Shown here: positions 16,608 to 23,198 of the stretch, in pieces
How the letters are laid out: every line of letters begins with the position of its first letter
Numbering within the stretch: the stretch's first letter is position 1
DNA from: Cyanobacteria bacterium OH_SFB_17
GTDB lineage: Bacteria; Cyanobacteriota; Vampirovibrionia; Gastranaerophilales; Gastranaerophilaceae
Direction of reading: 5' to 3'
Assembly: GCA_023395735.1 (NCBI GenBank)
Contig: JAEWYI010000048.1
Coordinates: 1 to 23,198 of the forward strand
DNA length: 23,198 nucleotides
The notes under the pieces: generated by a model
What the model was told of the DNA's origin: nothing
The model's input: the letters and a program-made list of their open reading frames with translations, nothing else
The model's database searches: none
Program-made: the position numbers and the translations under genes

Positions 16608-16980
16608 TTTTATTCTCCTTATAAATATATTTATTTAGTAACTTTTTGTCTTCATCAGATAATTCATCAAGCTCAGTATCTGCGTCATTAAGGTGTAAGG
16701 CTATTAAACTTGTAAGCGTTTTTAATGCGCCTAGTTCGCCGCCAAGGGCTTTACTTAGCAGCTTTTTTATAAGAGCTTTTTGTTTTGTTATTGGTTTAAC
16801 TTTGCCACCTTCTTGCACGGTTATAACCTCTTCCAATTCATCACGGAGATCAGTTTTAAAATCTTTAATCAATTTAGTTCTTCCTTTTGGGTTCCCAGAG
16901 ACTCCAGGTTTAAACTGATGCTTGGATGGTGGGCGTTTATAGCCCACCTCATAGTCTTTGTTATCAGGGTTACTAGTCAT
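16600..16980 (-). CDS. DUF5681 protein, probable packaging accessory
   Basis: 126 residues. The N-terminus YEVGYKRPPSKHQFKPGVSG followed by NPKGR is the hallmark of DUF5681, a family typically encoded between a ParB-like methyltransferase and a terminase. The rest is helical and charged (KQKALIKKLLSKALGGELGA, then LTSLIALHLND, ending LNKYIYKENKND). By position and size it could act as a small-terminase-like DNA-recognition protein, but that is inference. Both ends overlap their neighbours by eight bases using the same ATGACTAG string, which strongly implies translational coupling. Confidence 0.85.
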   Translation of the reverse strand: MTSNPDNKDYEVGYKRPPSKHQFKPGVSGNPKGRTKLIKDFKTDLRDELEEVITVQEGGKVKPITKQKALIKKLLSKALGGELGALKTLTSLIALHLNDADTELDELSDEDKKLLNKYIYKENKND

Positions 16981-18304
16981 TTTGATCCTCCTTTATATTT
17001 TTTATAAGTTCAGCTGTTTCTCCCGTGAGTTTTCCCCAGCGATAAAGCGTAACGTCACAATATTTTGGTGATATTTCAATAAGCCTTGCCTTGCGCTTCG
17101 CCCTTTCGCAAGCAAGCAGAGTACTGCCACTCCCGCCGAAACAGTCTAAAACAATATCACCAGGAGCAGACGCATCAAGTAGTACCTCGTGTAAAAGGCC
17201 AACCGGCTTGCAAGTCGGATGAAGACGCAGTAGCTCCAACGATTTTGGATTAGTTGCACTAACACCGTGATGATTCCACACATTCGTTCTGTATCTTCCG
17301 TTTTTACCGAGTTCGACATTATTTATGTGTGGAGCAGTTCCGTTTTTGAACACACAACACGCTTCAAATTGGCTTCTATAGAACGATCCCATGCCCCCAT
17401 GTAGCTTATTCCAAATTCCGATATTTTTCAATTCAGAATAGTTTTTGTGCCCAGAATTTAAAAATATTCTTAACCCGCGCCAATCAATAAAAAGGTAGTG
17501 CAGCGAGCCATCAATTGAAAATTTAACCAAATTTGTCATGAACGTATTGACAAAATGTTCAAACTCTTCATCTGACATTTCTCCGCTTGCCATTGCGAAT
17601 TCTTCGTGTTTTGTTTTGCCTTTACCGCAAATGTGTCCGTCCACGGGAACATTATACGGTGGGTCGCTCAACACTATTCTAGCTTTATCTTTCCCCAATA
17701 AATGGCGATAAGTTTTCTCATCTAAAGAATCGCCACATATAAGGATATGTTCTCCAAGCCTATAAACGTCACCTGGCTTAACACGTTGAGAAATATCTTG
17801 AAGATCTGGGGCCTCATCATCATTATCAGGTCTTTCTTTTATTTCGCCATAGCCATCAATAATAATTTCATCAATTTCATATATATCGAATGCAGTATCA
17901 GTTATCACAACAGTATCTGACAAGACAAGTTCTTGAAGTTCTATTTTTAGGAGTTCTGGATCATATTCTCCTTCTTCTGCAATGCGATTATCAGCTAATC
18001 GATATGCCCTGACTTGATCTTTTGTCAAATGTTTTAGCATTATGATTGGCACTAATTTATACCCAAGACGAATTAACGCTTCAAGTCTACAGTGTCCCGC
18101 AATAATGCAAAAATTCTCATCTACCAAAATTGGAGTAACTACCCCAAATACCCTCATGCTGCTCATTAATTTTACAATTTGCTTTTTAGGGTGAGTTTTA
18201 GGATTACGTTCATACTTTTTGATTTTTAATAGTTCCACATATTGGACTACTAACTCTTGTTTTAGGCTCACAGAGTTATCTGAGCGTTGGATTTTTGGAT
18301 CCAT
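16973..18304 (-). CDS. ParB-like/DNA methyltransferase fusion
   Basis: About 443 residues from ATG 18304, chosen because AAAGGAGAA lies just upstream; the ORF opens 14 codons earlier without a ribosome site. A ParB/Srx-like N-terminal domain (about 15-110) carries IIAGHCR (67-73), the phosphate-binding G-H-x-R motif. The methyltransferase follows (about 150-430): catalytic SDPPYN (203-208), HPTCKP (352-357), and AdoMet-binding DCFGGSGSTL (377-386). Motif IV before motif I is the beta-class amino-methyltransferase order, so adenine-N6 or cytosine-N4 methylation is expected. Such fusions are common in phage packaging regions, where they protect or mark phage DNA. No restriction partner is adjacent. 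It leads the packaging operon. Confidence 0.88.
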   Translation of the reverse strand: MDPKIQRSDNSVSLKQELVVQYVELLKIKKYERNPKTHPKKQIVKLMSSMRVFGVVTPILVDENFCIIAGHCRLEALIRLGYKLVPIIMLKHLTKDQVRAYRLADNRIAEEGEYDPELLKIELQELVLSDTVVITDTAFDIYEIDEIIIDGYGEIKERPDNDDEAPDLQDISQRVKPGDVYRLGEHILICGDSLDEKTYRHLLGKDKARIVLSDPPYNVPVDGHICGKGKTKHEEFAMASGEMSDEEFEHFVNTFMTNLVKFSIDGSLHYLFIDWRGLRIFLNSGHKNYSELKNIGIWNKLHGGMGSFYRSQFEACCVFKNGTAPHINNVELGKNGRYRTNVWNHHGVSATNPKSLELLRLHPTCKPVGLLHEVLLDASAPGDIVLDCFGGSGSTLLACERAKRKARLIEISPKYCDVTLYRWGKLTGETAELIKNIKEDQND

Positions 18305-18354
18305 TTTGTTCTCCTTTCTGAGGATTTTATCTAAAGTTTTTTGCAAAAAAAACT

Positions 18355-18382
18355 ACAATAGTATTTATATTTAGATCTGCAA
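18355..18382 (-). promoter_or_regulatory. Possible promoter of the methyltransferase operon
   Basis: On the minus strand TTGCAG (18382-18377), a 16-bp spacer and TATTGT (18360-18355), about 50 bases upstream of the chosen start. Consensus match is only moderate. Confidence 0.3.
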
Positions 18383-18449
18383 AAACCCCTTAAAACTTAA
18401 TGCCCCCAAACCATTATGTAATAAGGAATTATTGCAAGTTGACAACTCG

Positions 18450-18495
18450 AACACTTCAACCACTTTTTATAAAATGGTTGAAGTGTTATTTTTTT
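18450..18495 (+). terminator. Strong plus-strand terminator with no annotated gene before it
   Basis: AACACTTCAACCA (18450-18462) pairs perfectly with TGGTTGAAGTGTT (18475-18487) around a 12-nt loop, followed by ATTTTTTT. The minus strand has no T-run, so it acts on plus-strand transcripts. The only upstream sequence on that strand is the methyltransferase antisense region. It may end a small RNA, or act as an attenuator before the zinc-ribbon gene. Confidence 0.75.
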
Positions 18496-18529
18496 GATTT
18501 AAAATCGTAAGAAAAAGGAGGAATAAATT

Positions 18530-19021
18530 TTGAAATGTCCTTATTGTCAAAATGCAGATAAAAAGAAAATTAATAAAAATGGCAAGTACAAAAATACCCA
18601 ACGGTATAAATGTTTAAAATGCAAAAGAACCTTTAAAGATAAAAATTATGATATTAAGTTTAAAAAAGAAAAAGAATTAGCAACTGCTTTACTAAATCTT
18701 GTTAAATTAAGTCCTAACAATTTTGATTCAACTGTGTATAAAAATTTAAATTTATCAGAAATGCTTGCAAATGAAAAAATTGATGAAAAAGATTTTAAAA
18801 ATGTGTCTGTAAAAATAAAAAAAGCTTTAAATGATCATTCAAAAATTGAGTGCATTAACCCAAGAGCCGTTTTGTGCATTGTAGAAAATGAGATTAGAAT
18901 TATACTATTACCGCAGTACTACCAAGATTTTTCTGATGGTAGAAACAAGGGAATAGATTATAAGTTATTTGGGAAACCAGATCCAAGATTCAAATATAAA
19001 AAGAAACTTAAACAACCGTAA
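18530..19021 (+). CDS. Zinc-ribbon protein of unknown function
   Basis: 163 residues from a TTG start backed by AAGGAGG eight bases upstream. The N-terminus holds Cys3, Cys6, Cys28 and Cys31 (CPYCQN and YKCLKCKRTF), a zinc ribbon of the kind found at the start of IS1 InsA-like transposases. The remainder is Lys-rich and has no transposase catalytic motif; residues about 105-150 (AVLCIVENEIRIILLPQYYQ) look like a small alpha/beta unit. It is very AT-rich, unlike the flanking methyltransferase, which hints at a separate origin. Its 3' end overlaps the convergent helicase gene by 14 bases. It may be a DNA-binding regulator or accessory protein. Confidence 0.7.
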   Translation: MKCPYCQNADKKKINKNGKYKNTQRYKCLKCKRTFKDKNYDIKFKKEKELATALLNLVKLSPNNFDSTVYKNLNLSEMLANEKIDEKDFKNVSVKIKKALNDHSKIECINPRAVLCIVENEIRIILLPQYYQDFSDGRNKGIDYKLFGKPDPRFKYKKKLKQP

Positions 19022-20957
19022 GAGCTTCTGAAGGCTTGGATATGAGATCTTTTATACCACATAACTTTAAATATTCATAAATGCCATCATAGTAACAATT
19101 TAAACGAGTTTTATCATTATTAGAGCCCTCCGGCACAAAAATAATCATGCCTTGCCGAGCGCGGGTTAAAAGAACTCTATAAGAATTCATCAAATACTTT
19201 TTATCTTCTGTTTTGTTGATATTTTGCCATTTGGTTCCCCTAAAAGTATAATGCCCCCAATTATTATTTTCTCTTCGGTAGTTAGCATCCCAACATACAA
19301 TTGCCCAATCAAGTTCTAAACCTTGAACGTCAAATTCCGTTGCAACTTCTTCCAGGCAGTAGGAAGATCTAATATCTTCTTTATTATTTAAAAACCAATT
19401 TTCGCATTTAATATCATTTTTTACGTAAATACCTTCAGGTCGTAAGCGAAGTCCATTTGATGATGCCAACATCCCATGGCGCTCCGAGCCTCTGGATTGT
19501 TGTTTTATCCATAATTTTGCTTCGTTCAAGTTTCTTGTTAAAAATATTGGGTAATTGCATTCTAATTCTGAAAATATTTCTTTTGCCTTATGAGAATTAT
19601 TTTCAACTACATTGTGCACAAATTCTGACAAGCGTTCACTTCTAAATGAACGCAAAGATACATTGAGATGTAAATCGCTATTGTTATTTACATTTACTAG
19701 CGATGCCTCATCCAAATTTGGGGCACAATAAATATCCCAGCCAGAATATTTATCTCTTAAACATCTAAACCACTCAGAAATACCGGCTTCACCTGTATTT
19801 ATCTCTTGACCATTACCAATAAGACAAATGATAACGCACCAGTCTTGATGCCTGTTCATAACATTAATTAAAAACTCTGGTTCCGAAAAGTCAAAGTCAG
19901 CAATTTTATTTTTCTTAGTCATAAACTTACTCGCTTGCTCTTTGTCCCAGGCTCTTTGTGCCTCATCAAATATTACAACTCTTTCAATGGGTGCATTCTC
20001 ATCTTGAAAATATTCGTCTCTAAAATGGTGAATATTCTGAATAAAAGCATATACTTCTTTTTCAATCTTAATTTTCGAAATATTCTCTCTTTGGGACTTA
20101 TCTCTAATCAATGCTTCACGAAGCACAAAAACTAATGGACCATTTCCTGATAAAAAAACTGCGTGTTCATCTTTTTCATAATTCATAGATTGAGTTGCAA
20201 TATTCAATCCTGCAAGGGTTTTACCAGCACCTGGAACCCCTGTTATAAAGCAAATAGATTTTTTGTTATTTTGTTTGCTGTTTTTAATAATATGTTCTAT
20301 AGCTTTTGTAGTTTTTGTTAAATTGATTGCGCCTGCATCACTTCGAGAAATATCTTCGACTGAATGCTTAGAATACAATCTTTGGGCTGCTTCAACAATT
20401 GTTGGCGTAGGTTTATACGAAGAGTTCTCCCATGCGTAAGCATCAAAAGGTTCTCGAGCATATTTACTATTGATTTTTGAGATTATAAATCCCAAATTAT
20501 TCTTGTTTGCTCTTATGCAAGAAGCCACTCCATCTTTGTCAAATTTGATTGTACCTGTTGGGCTTTCACCCTCTGTTGCAATTAATATTGGAATTATAAC
20601 TTTATTATGACTTTCTGAATGGAAATTCTTCAAGTCTAGTGCGTAATCAGTTGCTTGATCTATTGCATAATTATCATACTGTCTTGAGTAAACTTTAAAT
20701 TCTAAGACATAAATTATCCCGTTGAAAATAAGGATATTGTCAGCCCTTTTGCCCATTCTTGGTATAGCAAATTCGAAATAAATAGTGCCGTCAGGAAAAT
20801 CTTTTAACGCAAATTTCAGTATTTCAATCTGTTGCGCCCAGGCATTTTTCTGCTCTTGATCATTTGAAAATTTATGTTTCATTAACAGCTGCCCAAGGAT
20901 TTCATTGTCAGATGTAGTTAGAAAATTTGAAATTTTATCAGAATAATAAGCTCGCAT
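19008..20957 (-). CDS. DUF2075-type helicase with N-terminal nuclease-like domain
   Basis: 649 residues. The N-terminal domain (about 1-110) has GKRADNILIF with Asp73 and VLEFKVY with Glu86 and Lys88, a D...E-X-K set as in PD-(D/E)XK nucleases. The superfamily-1-like helicase region follows: Walker A GVPGAGKT (240-247), Walker B VVIFDEAQRAW (327-337), a CVIICLIGNGQE motif III-like stretch, and NSYRVLLTRARQGMIIFVP (motif VI) near the end. This matches the DUF2075/Schlafen-group-3-like helicases found in defence islands. It follows a HEPN-like gene by 28 bases in the same direction, and the two are likely co-transcribed. A direct antiphage role is inferred from context. No methylase is adjacent. 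Confidence 0.85.
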   Translation of the reverse strand: MRAYYSDKISNFLTTSDNEILGQLLMKHKFSNDQEQKNAWAQQIEILKFALKDFPDGTIYFEFAIPRMGKRADNILIFNGIIYVLEFKVYSRQYDNYAIDQATDYALDLKNFHSESHNKVIIPILIATEGESPTGTIKFDKDGVASCIRANKNNLGFIISKINSKYAREPFDAYAWENSSYKPTPTIVEAAQRLYSKHSVEDISRSDAGAINLTKTTKAIEHIIKNSKQNNKKSICFITGVPGAGKTLAGLNIATQSMNYEKDEHAVFLSGNGPLVFVLREALIRDKSQRENISKIKIEKEVYAFIQNIHHFRDEYFQDENAPIERVVIFDEAQRAWDKEQASKFMTKKNKIADFDFSEPEFLINVMNRHQDWCVIICLIGNGQEINTGEAGISEWFRCLRDKYSGWDIYCAPNLDEASLVNVNNNSDLHLNVSLRSFRSERLSEFVHNVVENNSHKAKEIFSELECNYPIFLTRNLNEAKLWIKQQSRGSERHGMLASSNGLRLRPEGIYVKNDIKCENWFLNNKEDIRSSYCLEEVATEFDVQGLELDWAIVCWDANYRRENNNWGHYTFRGTKWQNINKTEDKKYLMNSYRVLLTRARQGMIIFVPEGSNNDKTRLNCYYDGIYEYLKLCGIKDLISKPSEALTVV

Positions 20958-20985
20958 ATATTTGATTTTAGCACAAAATAATACA

Positions 20986-21651
20986 CTAATTATGACTAGT
21001 TTGTATTGCCATTCCGCTTATTTCTTTTGCTTTTGGAGCCCCTGGTAAATGTCCTGTATATTCCAACATTAACCTTGCTACACCTTGTTTTATATGAATA
21101 AGCAATTTATGCATTTGATCGTGTGTAAAAACAATCTTATCATCAGGCTTAACCAAATCATTTAAAACTTTAATTTTGTCATATTCAACTTTTGTCAAAA
21201 CTCCCATATTATGAATGATAGCTTTACGAAGTATTCTTAAATCCCCAAATTCATCTATTTTAATGTCATTTGGTACAATATTCCTTATTTTAGCAACTTG
21301 CGGACGTATTTCTTCATCCCAATATGCAAATATAAATACAATAATGGACCAACAAATTTGTTGCTCATTAAATCCGGATTCAGAGTTTACTTGAATAAAA
21401 TCATCAACTTTTATTATACGATGATGAAGGACATCTGGTGATGAAGGATCTTCATAACTAGACCACATAACAGTTGATTGGCCATTTTTAATGCTAACTT
21501 TTGATGGGCGATTCACTCTTGCTTTTTGTATTTCAACCCGAGCTTTATTTCCGCTAAAGCTCGATATGGAATCACAATATACTCCAACCTGGCGATTAAT
21601 AAATTCAATAAAATTTTGAAGGATCGGAAGTTCTCGAGTTGCCTTATCCAT
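20986..21651 (-). CDS. HEPN-like protein (RX4H motif), upstream partner of the helicase
   Basis: About 221 residues from ATG 21651, which has GAGG seven bases upstream; the frame extends to 21681. A helical core contains FAYWDEEIRPQVA (about 108-120) and GDLRILRKAIIHNMG (136-150). Arg142 and His147 form the R-X4-H motif, followed by Asn, as in HEPN ribonucleases and related abortive-infection proteins. The N-terminal 95 residues (EIQKARVNRPSK) are not recognised. HEPN proteins typically cleave RNA in phage-defence or toxin systems. The assignment rests on one motif in a plausible helical setting; a non-catalytic HEPN-like or MAE_28990-type protein is possible. The repeat-rich promoter region and adjacent helicase favour a defence pair. 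Confidence 0.6.
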   Translation of the reverse strand: MDKATRELPILQNFIEFINRQVGVYCDSISSFSGNKARVEIQKARVNRPSKVSIKNGQSTVMWSSYEDPSSPDVLHHRIIKVDDFIQVNSESGFNEQQICWSIIVFIFAYWDEEIRPQVAKIRNIVPNDIKIDEFGDLRILRKAIIHNMGVLTKVEYDKIKVLNDLVKPDDKIVFTHDQMHKLLIHIKQGVARLMLEYTGHLPGAPKAKEISGMAIQTSHN

Positions 21652-21680
21652 TGTTGCCTCTTTCTGTATTTTATACAACA

Positions 21681-21686
21681 ATTATA
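21681..21686 (-). promoter_or_regulatory. Perfect -10 box of the HEPN/helicase operon
   Basis: TATAAT on the minus strand, about 30 bases upstream of ATG 21651. The -35 position lacks a consensus but falls within the paired TTCCCTGTTA repeats (21696-21716), as expected for an activator- or repressor-controlled promoter. Confidence 0.5.
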
Positions 21687-21695
21687 CAATAGAAA

Positions 21696-21837
21696 TTCCC
21701 TGTTAGTTCCCTGTTAATGCCTTTAGGGAATTTAGTCTATAAGCCCTATTGCAACTGCGTGTTCCAAGACATAAATTCGAATATTCACTGTAAAGTATAA
21801 AAATTTCCCAGCATAATGCCAATTAACAGGGAATTTA
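21696..21837. repeat. Cluster of TTCCCTGTTA/AGGGAATTTA repeats
   Basis: TTCCCTGTTA occurs at 21696-21705 and 21707-21716 (11-bp period) and inverted as TTAACAGGGAA at 21823-21833. Two imperfect copies of a larger unit, TTCCC...TAATGCC...AGGGAATTTA, span 21707-21734 and 21805-21837. They flank otherwise featureless sequence. They could be recombinase (attachment) sites or binding sites controlling the HEPN operon. Confidence 0.6.
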
Positions 21838-21963
21838 TCCTGAGACTTTTGCTGCCCGAACTACAATATCCTGTTTTTTTAATCTCCGTTGTTTTATGTT
21901 TTGGGATTCTAACCAAAATTTAACTTGTTTCGAGCTATTTTTCTGATGAAAAATTAGGCTCAA
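21835..21963 (-). CDS. 42-codon ORF with a strong ribosome site
   Basis: TTG 21963 lies six bases after a very strong GGAGAGGAGGGG purine run and the frame stops with TAA inside the AGGGAATTTA repeat. The product begins MSLIFHQKNSSKQVKFWLES and ends KQDIVVRAAKVSG. The basic, well-ordered composition (many Lys, Gln, Arg, no rare-codon clusters) looks coding. An in-frame stop lies just upstream of the ribosome site, so it is either a complete microprotein or a decayed gene end. No family is recognised. The position next to recombination-like repeats hints at a tail of a recombinase-associated gene, but this is speculation. Confidence 0.4.
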   Translation of the reverse strand: MSLIFHQKNSSKQVKFWLESQNIKQRRLKKQDIVVRAAKVSG

Positions 21964-22017
21964 AACGTCCCCTCCTCTCCTGTTTTAAGTCAAACCTCTG
22001 GAGACCAGTGGAATAAG

Positions 22018-22058
22018 ATAAACCAAAAGCGCCCGTTGCACGGGCGCTTTTGGTTTAT
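22018..22058. terminator. Strong bidirectional terminator after the Fic gene
   Basis: An 18-bp perfect stem: ATAAACCAAAAGCGCCCG (22018-22035) with CGGGCGCTTTTGGTTTAT (22041-22058), around TTGCA. The GC core flanked by A- and T-rich arms is the typical terminator shape. On the minus strand it ends the Fic transcript, whose stop is 100 bases upstream. Confidence 0.85.
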
Positions 22059-22157
22059 ATAAAAAGAACAGAGACTAGAATTTTATCAATTTATAACTGA
22101 TTTTGCATCAAATTTTGGTAAAAGTCTCTTTTTGAATTTTGGAGGTGGAATAAAATT

Positions 22158-23198
22158 TTAAATCAGCTTATAATTGGTGTTTCTGCCTTCTCCAATTTTC
22201 TTCAATATTTTCTTTTCGATTAAATCTGAGATGTCTCTTGTTGCAGTATCTTGCGAGCAATTACACATTTTAGCCCATTTTGTTGTTGTTAAATTCCCAT
22301 TAAAGTCATCCATAAAGTGATTCAAAACTTTTTTTTGTCTTTCATTAAAAATTAAATTCGTATGTTTTTGCCAAAATTCAGCTTTTTTTAGGACTCCAGA
22401 TAAAATATTCTCACTGGATTTTATTGCCTCCAACAAAGTTTCCAAAAACCAAACTATCCAATTAGTTATCTCCATTGAGCCTTTTTGAGTTTTTTCTAAG
22501 ATATTATAATAATCTTTTCGTGTTTTTTGAATTTGTGAAGACATTGAATAAAATCTGTATTTAGTATTATCTTGTTGAGCTAAAATCATATCTGTTAGGG
22601 CTCTTGCGATTCTACCGTTGCCGTCTTCAAATGGGTGCAAAGTTGCAAACCACAAATGAACAACAGCGGCTTTAATTAATAAATTATCACTCTGATTGTG
22701 GTTAATATAATCGATTAAATAATTCATTTCTTTTTTTAAGTGTTTGGCTTCGGGTGCCTCATAATGGATTTTTTCTTTACCGATTGAACCTGAAATAACT
22801 TGCATCGGACCATTTTTATCGCTTCTATATTGAGCTACATCAATTTTATACATCCCGCTGTATCCTGTAGGGAATAATGATGCATGCCAGCCAAATAATC
22901 TTTCTTCTGTTATCGGTTGATCGAAATTTTGAGTTGCATCAATCATCATTTCAACAACGCCTTCAACATTTCTTTCTATATTTATACTTGAGTCATAATT
23001 TAATCCAAGTCTTCTTGCAACAGAAGAACGGACTTGATCCTTATTTAATAGTTCTCCTTCAATTTCAGAAGATTTCAAAATATTTTCTGTTAAAATATTT
23101 AAAAGGGCATTCTCTTTAACTTCAAAACCTAAAGCATCCATTTTTCCCAGCAAATAGCCTTGGGCCTTTTGGACGTCCAATAATAATTTTGTGATTTT
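22158..23198 (-). CDS. Fic-domain protein (probable AMPylase), partial at the window end
   Basis: The frame is open to the last base of the window. The 340-residue ORF starting at TTG 23180 is not a real start, because six further coding codons (KITKLL) precede it. The Fic motif HPFEDGNGRIAR is complete (182-193 in that numbering): catalytic His and the GNGR phosphate loop. Upstream, SSEIEGE (37-43) is an S-x-x-x-E-G inhibitory helix that keeps the enzyme off within the same chain (class II Fic). The C-terminus (about 285-340) is a winged helix (LTTTKWAKMCNCSQDTATRD). Fic enzymes usually transfer AMP to a protein Ser, Thr or Tyr; the target is unknown. The N-terminus lies beyond the window. 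It ends before a strong terminator. Confidence 0.9.
   Translation of the reverse strand, partial: KITKLLLDVQKAQGYLLGKMDALGFEVKENALLNILTENILKSSEIEGELLNKDQVRSSVARRLGLNYDSSINIERNVEGVVEMMIDATQNFDQPITEERLFGWHASLFPTGYSGMYKIDVAQYRSDKNGPMQVISGSIGKEKIHYEAPEAKHLKKEMNYLIDYINHNQSDNLLIKAAVVHLWFATLHPFEDGNGRIARALTDMILAQQDNTKYRFYSMSSQIQKTRKDYYNILEKTQKGSMEITNWIVWFLETLLEAIKSSENILSGVLKKAEFWQKHTNLIFNERQKKVLNHFMDDFNGNLTTTKWAKMCNCSQDTATRDISDLIEKKILKKIGEGRNTNYKLI

Noticed and set aside
22080..22157. In-frame extension after the Fic stop (starting NFIPPPKFKKRLLP) that might suggest a premature stop
   Set aside because: The Fic winged helix is already complete at the stop, and 20-odd open codons are easily found by chance.
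1..23198. CRISPR arrays, tRNA and rRNA genes
   Set aside because: I saw no regularly spaced direct repeats with unique spacers, and no cloverleaf or rRNA-like sequence. This was by eye; a tRNA or covariance-model scan would settle it.

Overview
The window is AT-rich DNA using the standard genetic code. It comes from a diderm bacterium: there is a very long AsmA-like envelope protein and an exported coiled-coil protein. No rRNA, tRNA or other taxonomic marker is present. The style of the AsmA-like and Gly-rich membrane proteins would fit a gut-type low-GC lineage such as a non-photosynthetic cyanobacterial relative (Gastranaerophilales), but that is a weak inference.

Region 1 (1-6332) looks like host chromosome. 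It holds the 3' end of an unknown gene with a clean terminator, a small Arg-rich possible DNA-binding protein, a Gly-rich multi-pass membrane protein, a convergent terminator, the two-gene unit of AsmA-like protein plus exported coiled-coil protein (minus strand), and what looks like the C-terminal remnant of a prealbumin-like domain protein.

Region 2 (about 6340-9900, minus strand) is a Mu-like transposition operon. It reads from a 5'-truncated MuA-type transposase into a MuB-type AAA+ ATPase, a winged-helix protein, then four small proteins, and ends at a strong hairpin. A 128-bp gap inside it carries four TTTAAA boxes at exactly 11-bp spacing. A related motif recurs at the downstream edge of the operon. 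These are candidate transposase or repressor binding sites.

Region 3 (about 9898-11447) is a mosaic scar. An IS3-family transposase fragment is joined at one end to the cut transposase and at the other to a truncated DUF6119/TIGR04141-type gene.

Region 4 (11549-15078) has an XRE regulator divergent from a tightly packed plus-strand operon: PD-(D/E)XK-like nuclease, RNase J-like beta-CASP metallo-beta-lactamase, and WYL-domain regulator. The junctions are 0-bp and overlapping. This is the best candidate for an undescribed system.

Region 5 (15144-18304, minus strand) is an orphan phage packaging set: ParB-like/DNA methyltransferase fusion, DUF5681 protein and large terminase. The genes are joined by two identical ATGACTAG overlaps, with no portal or capsid genes nearby.

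Region 6 (18450-21963) holds a zinc-ribbon protein gene and a two-gene minus-strand operon: a protein with a HEPN-like RX4H motif followed by a DUF2075-type helicase with an N-terminal nuclease-like domain. This is a likely defence pair. Its upstream region carries a cluster of TTCCCTGTTA/AGGGAATTTA repeats and a 42-codon ORF. Region 7 (22018-23198) is a terminator and a Fic/AMPylase gene cut by the window edge. Regions 2-6 together look like accessory DNA built by successive mobile-element and defence-gene insertions.
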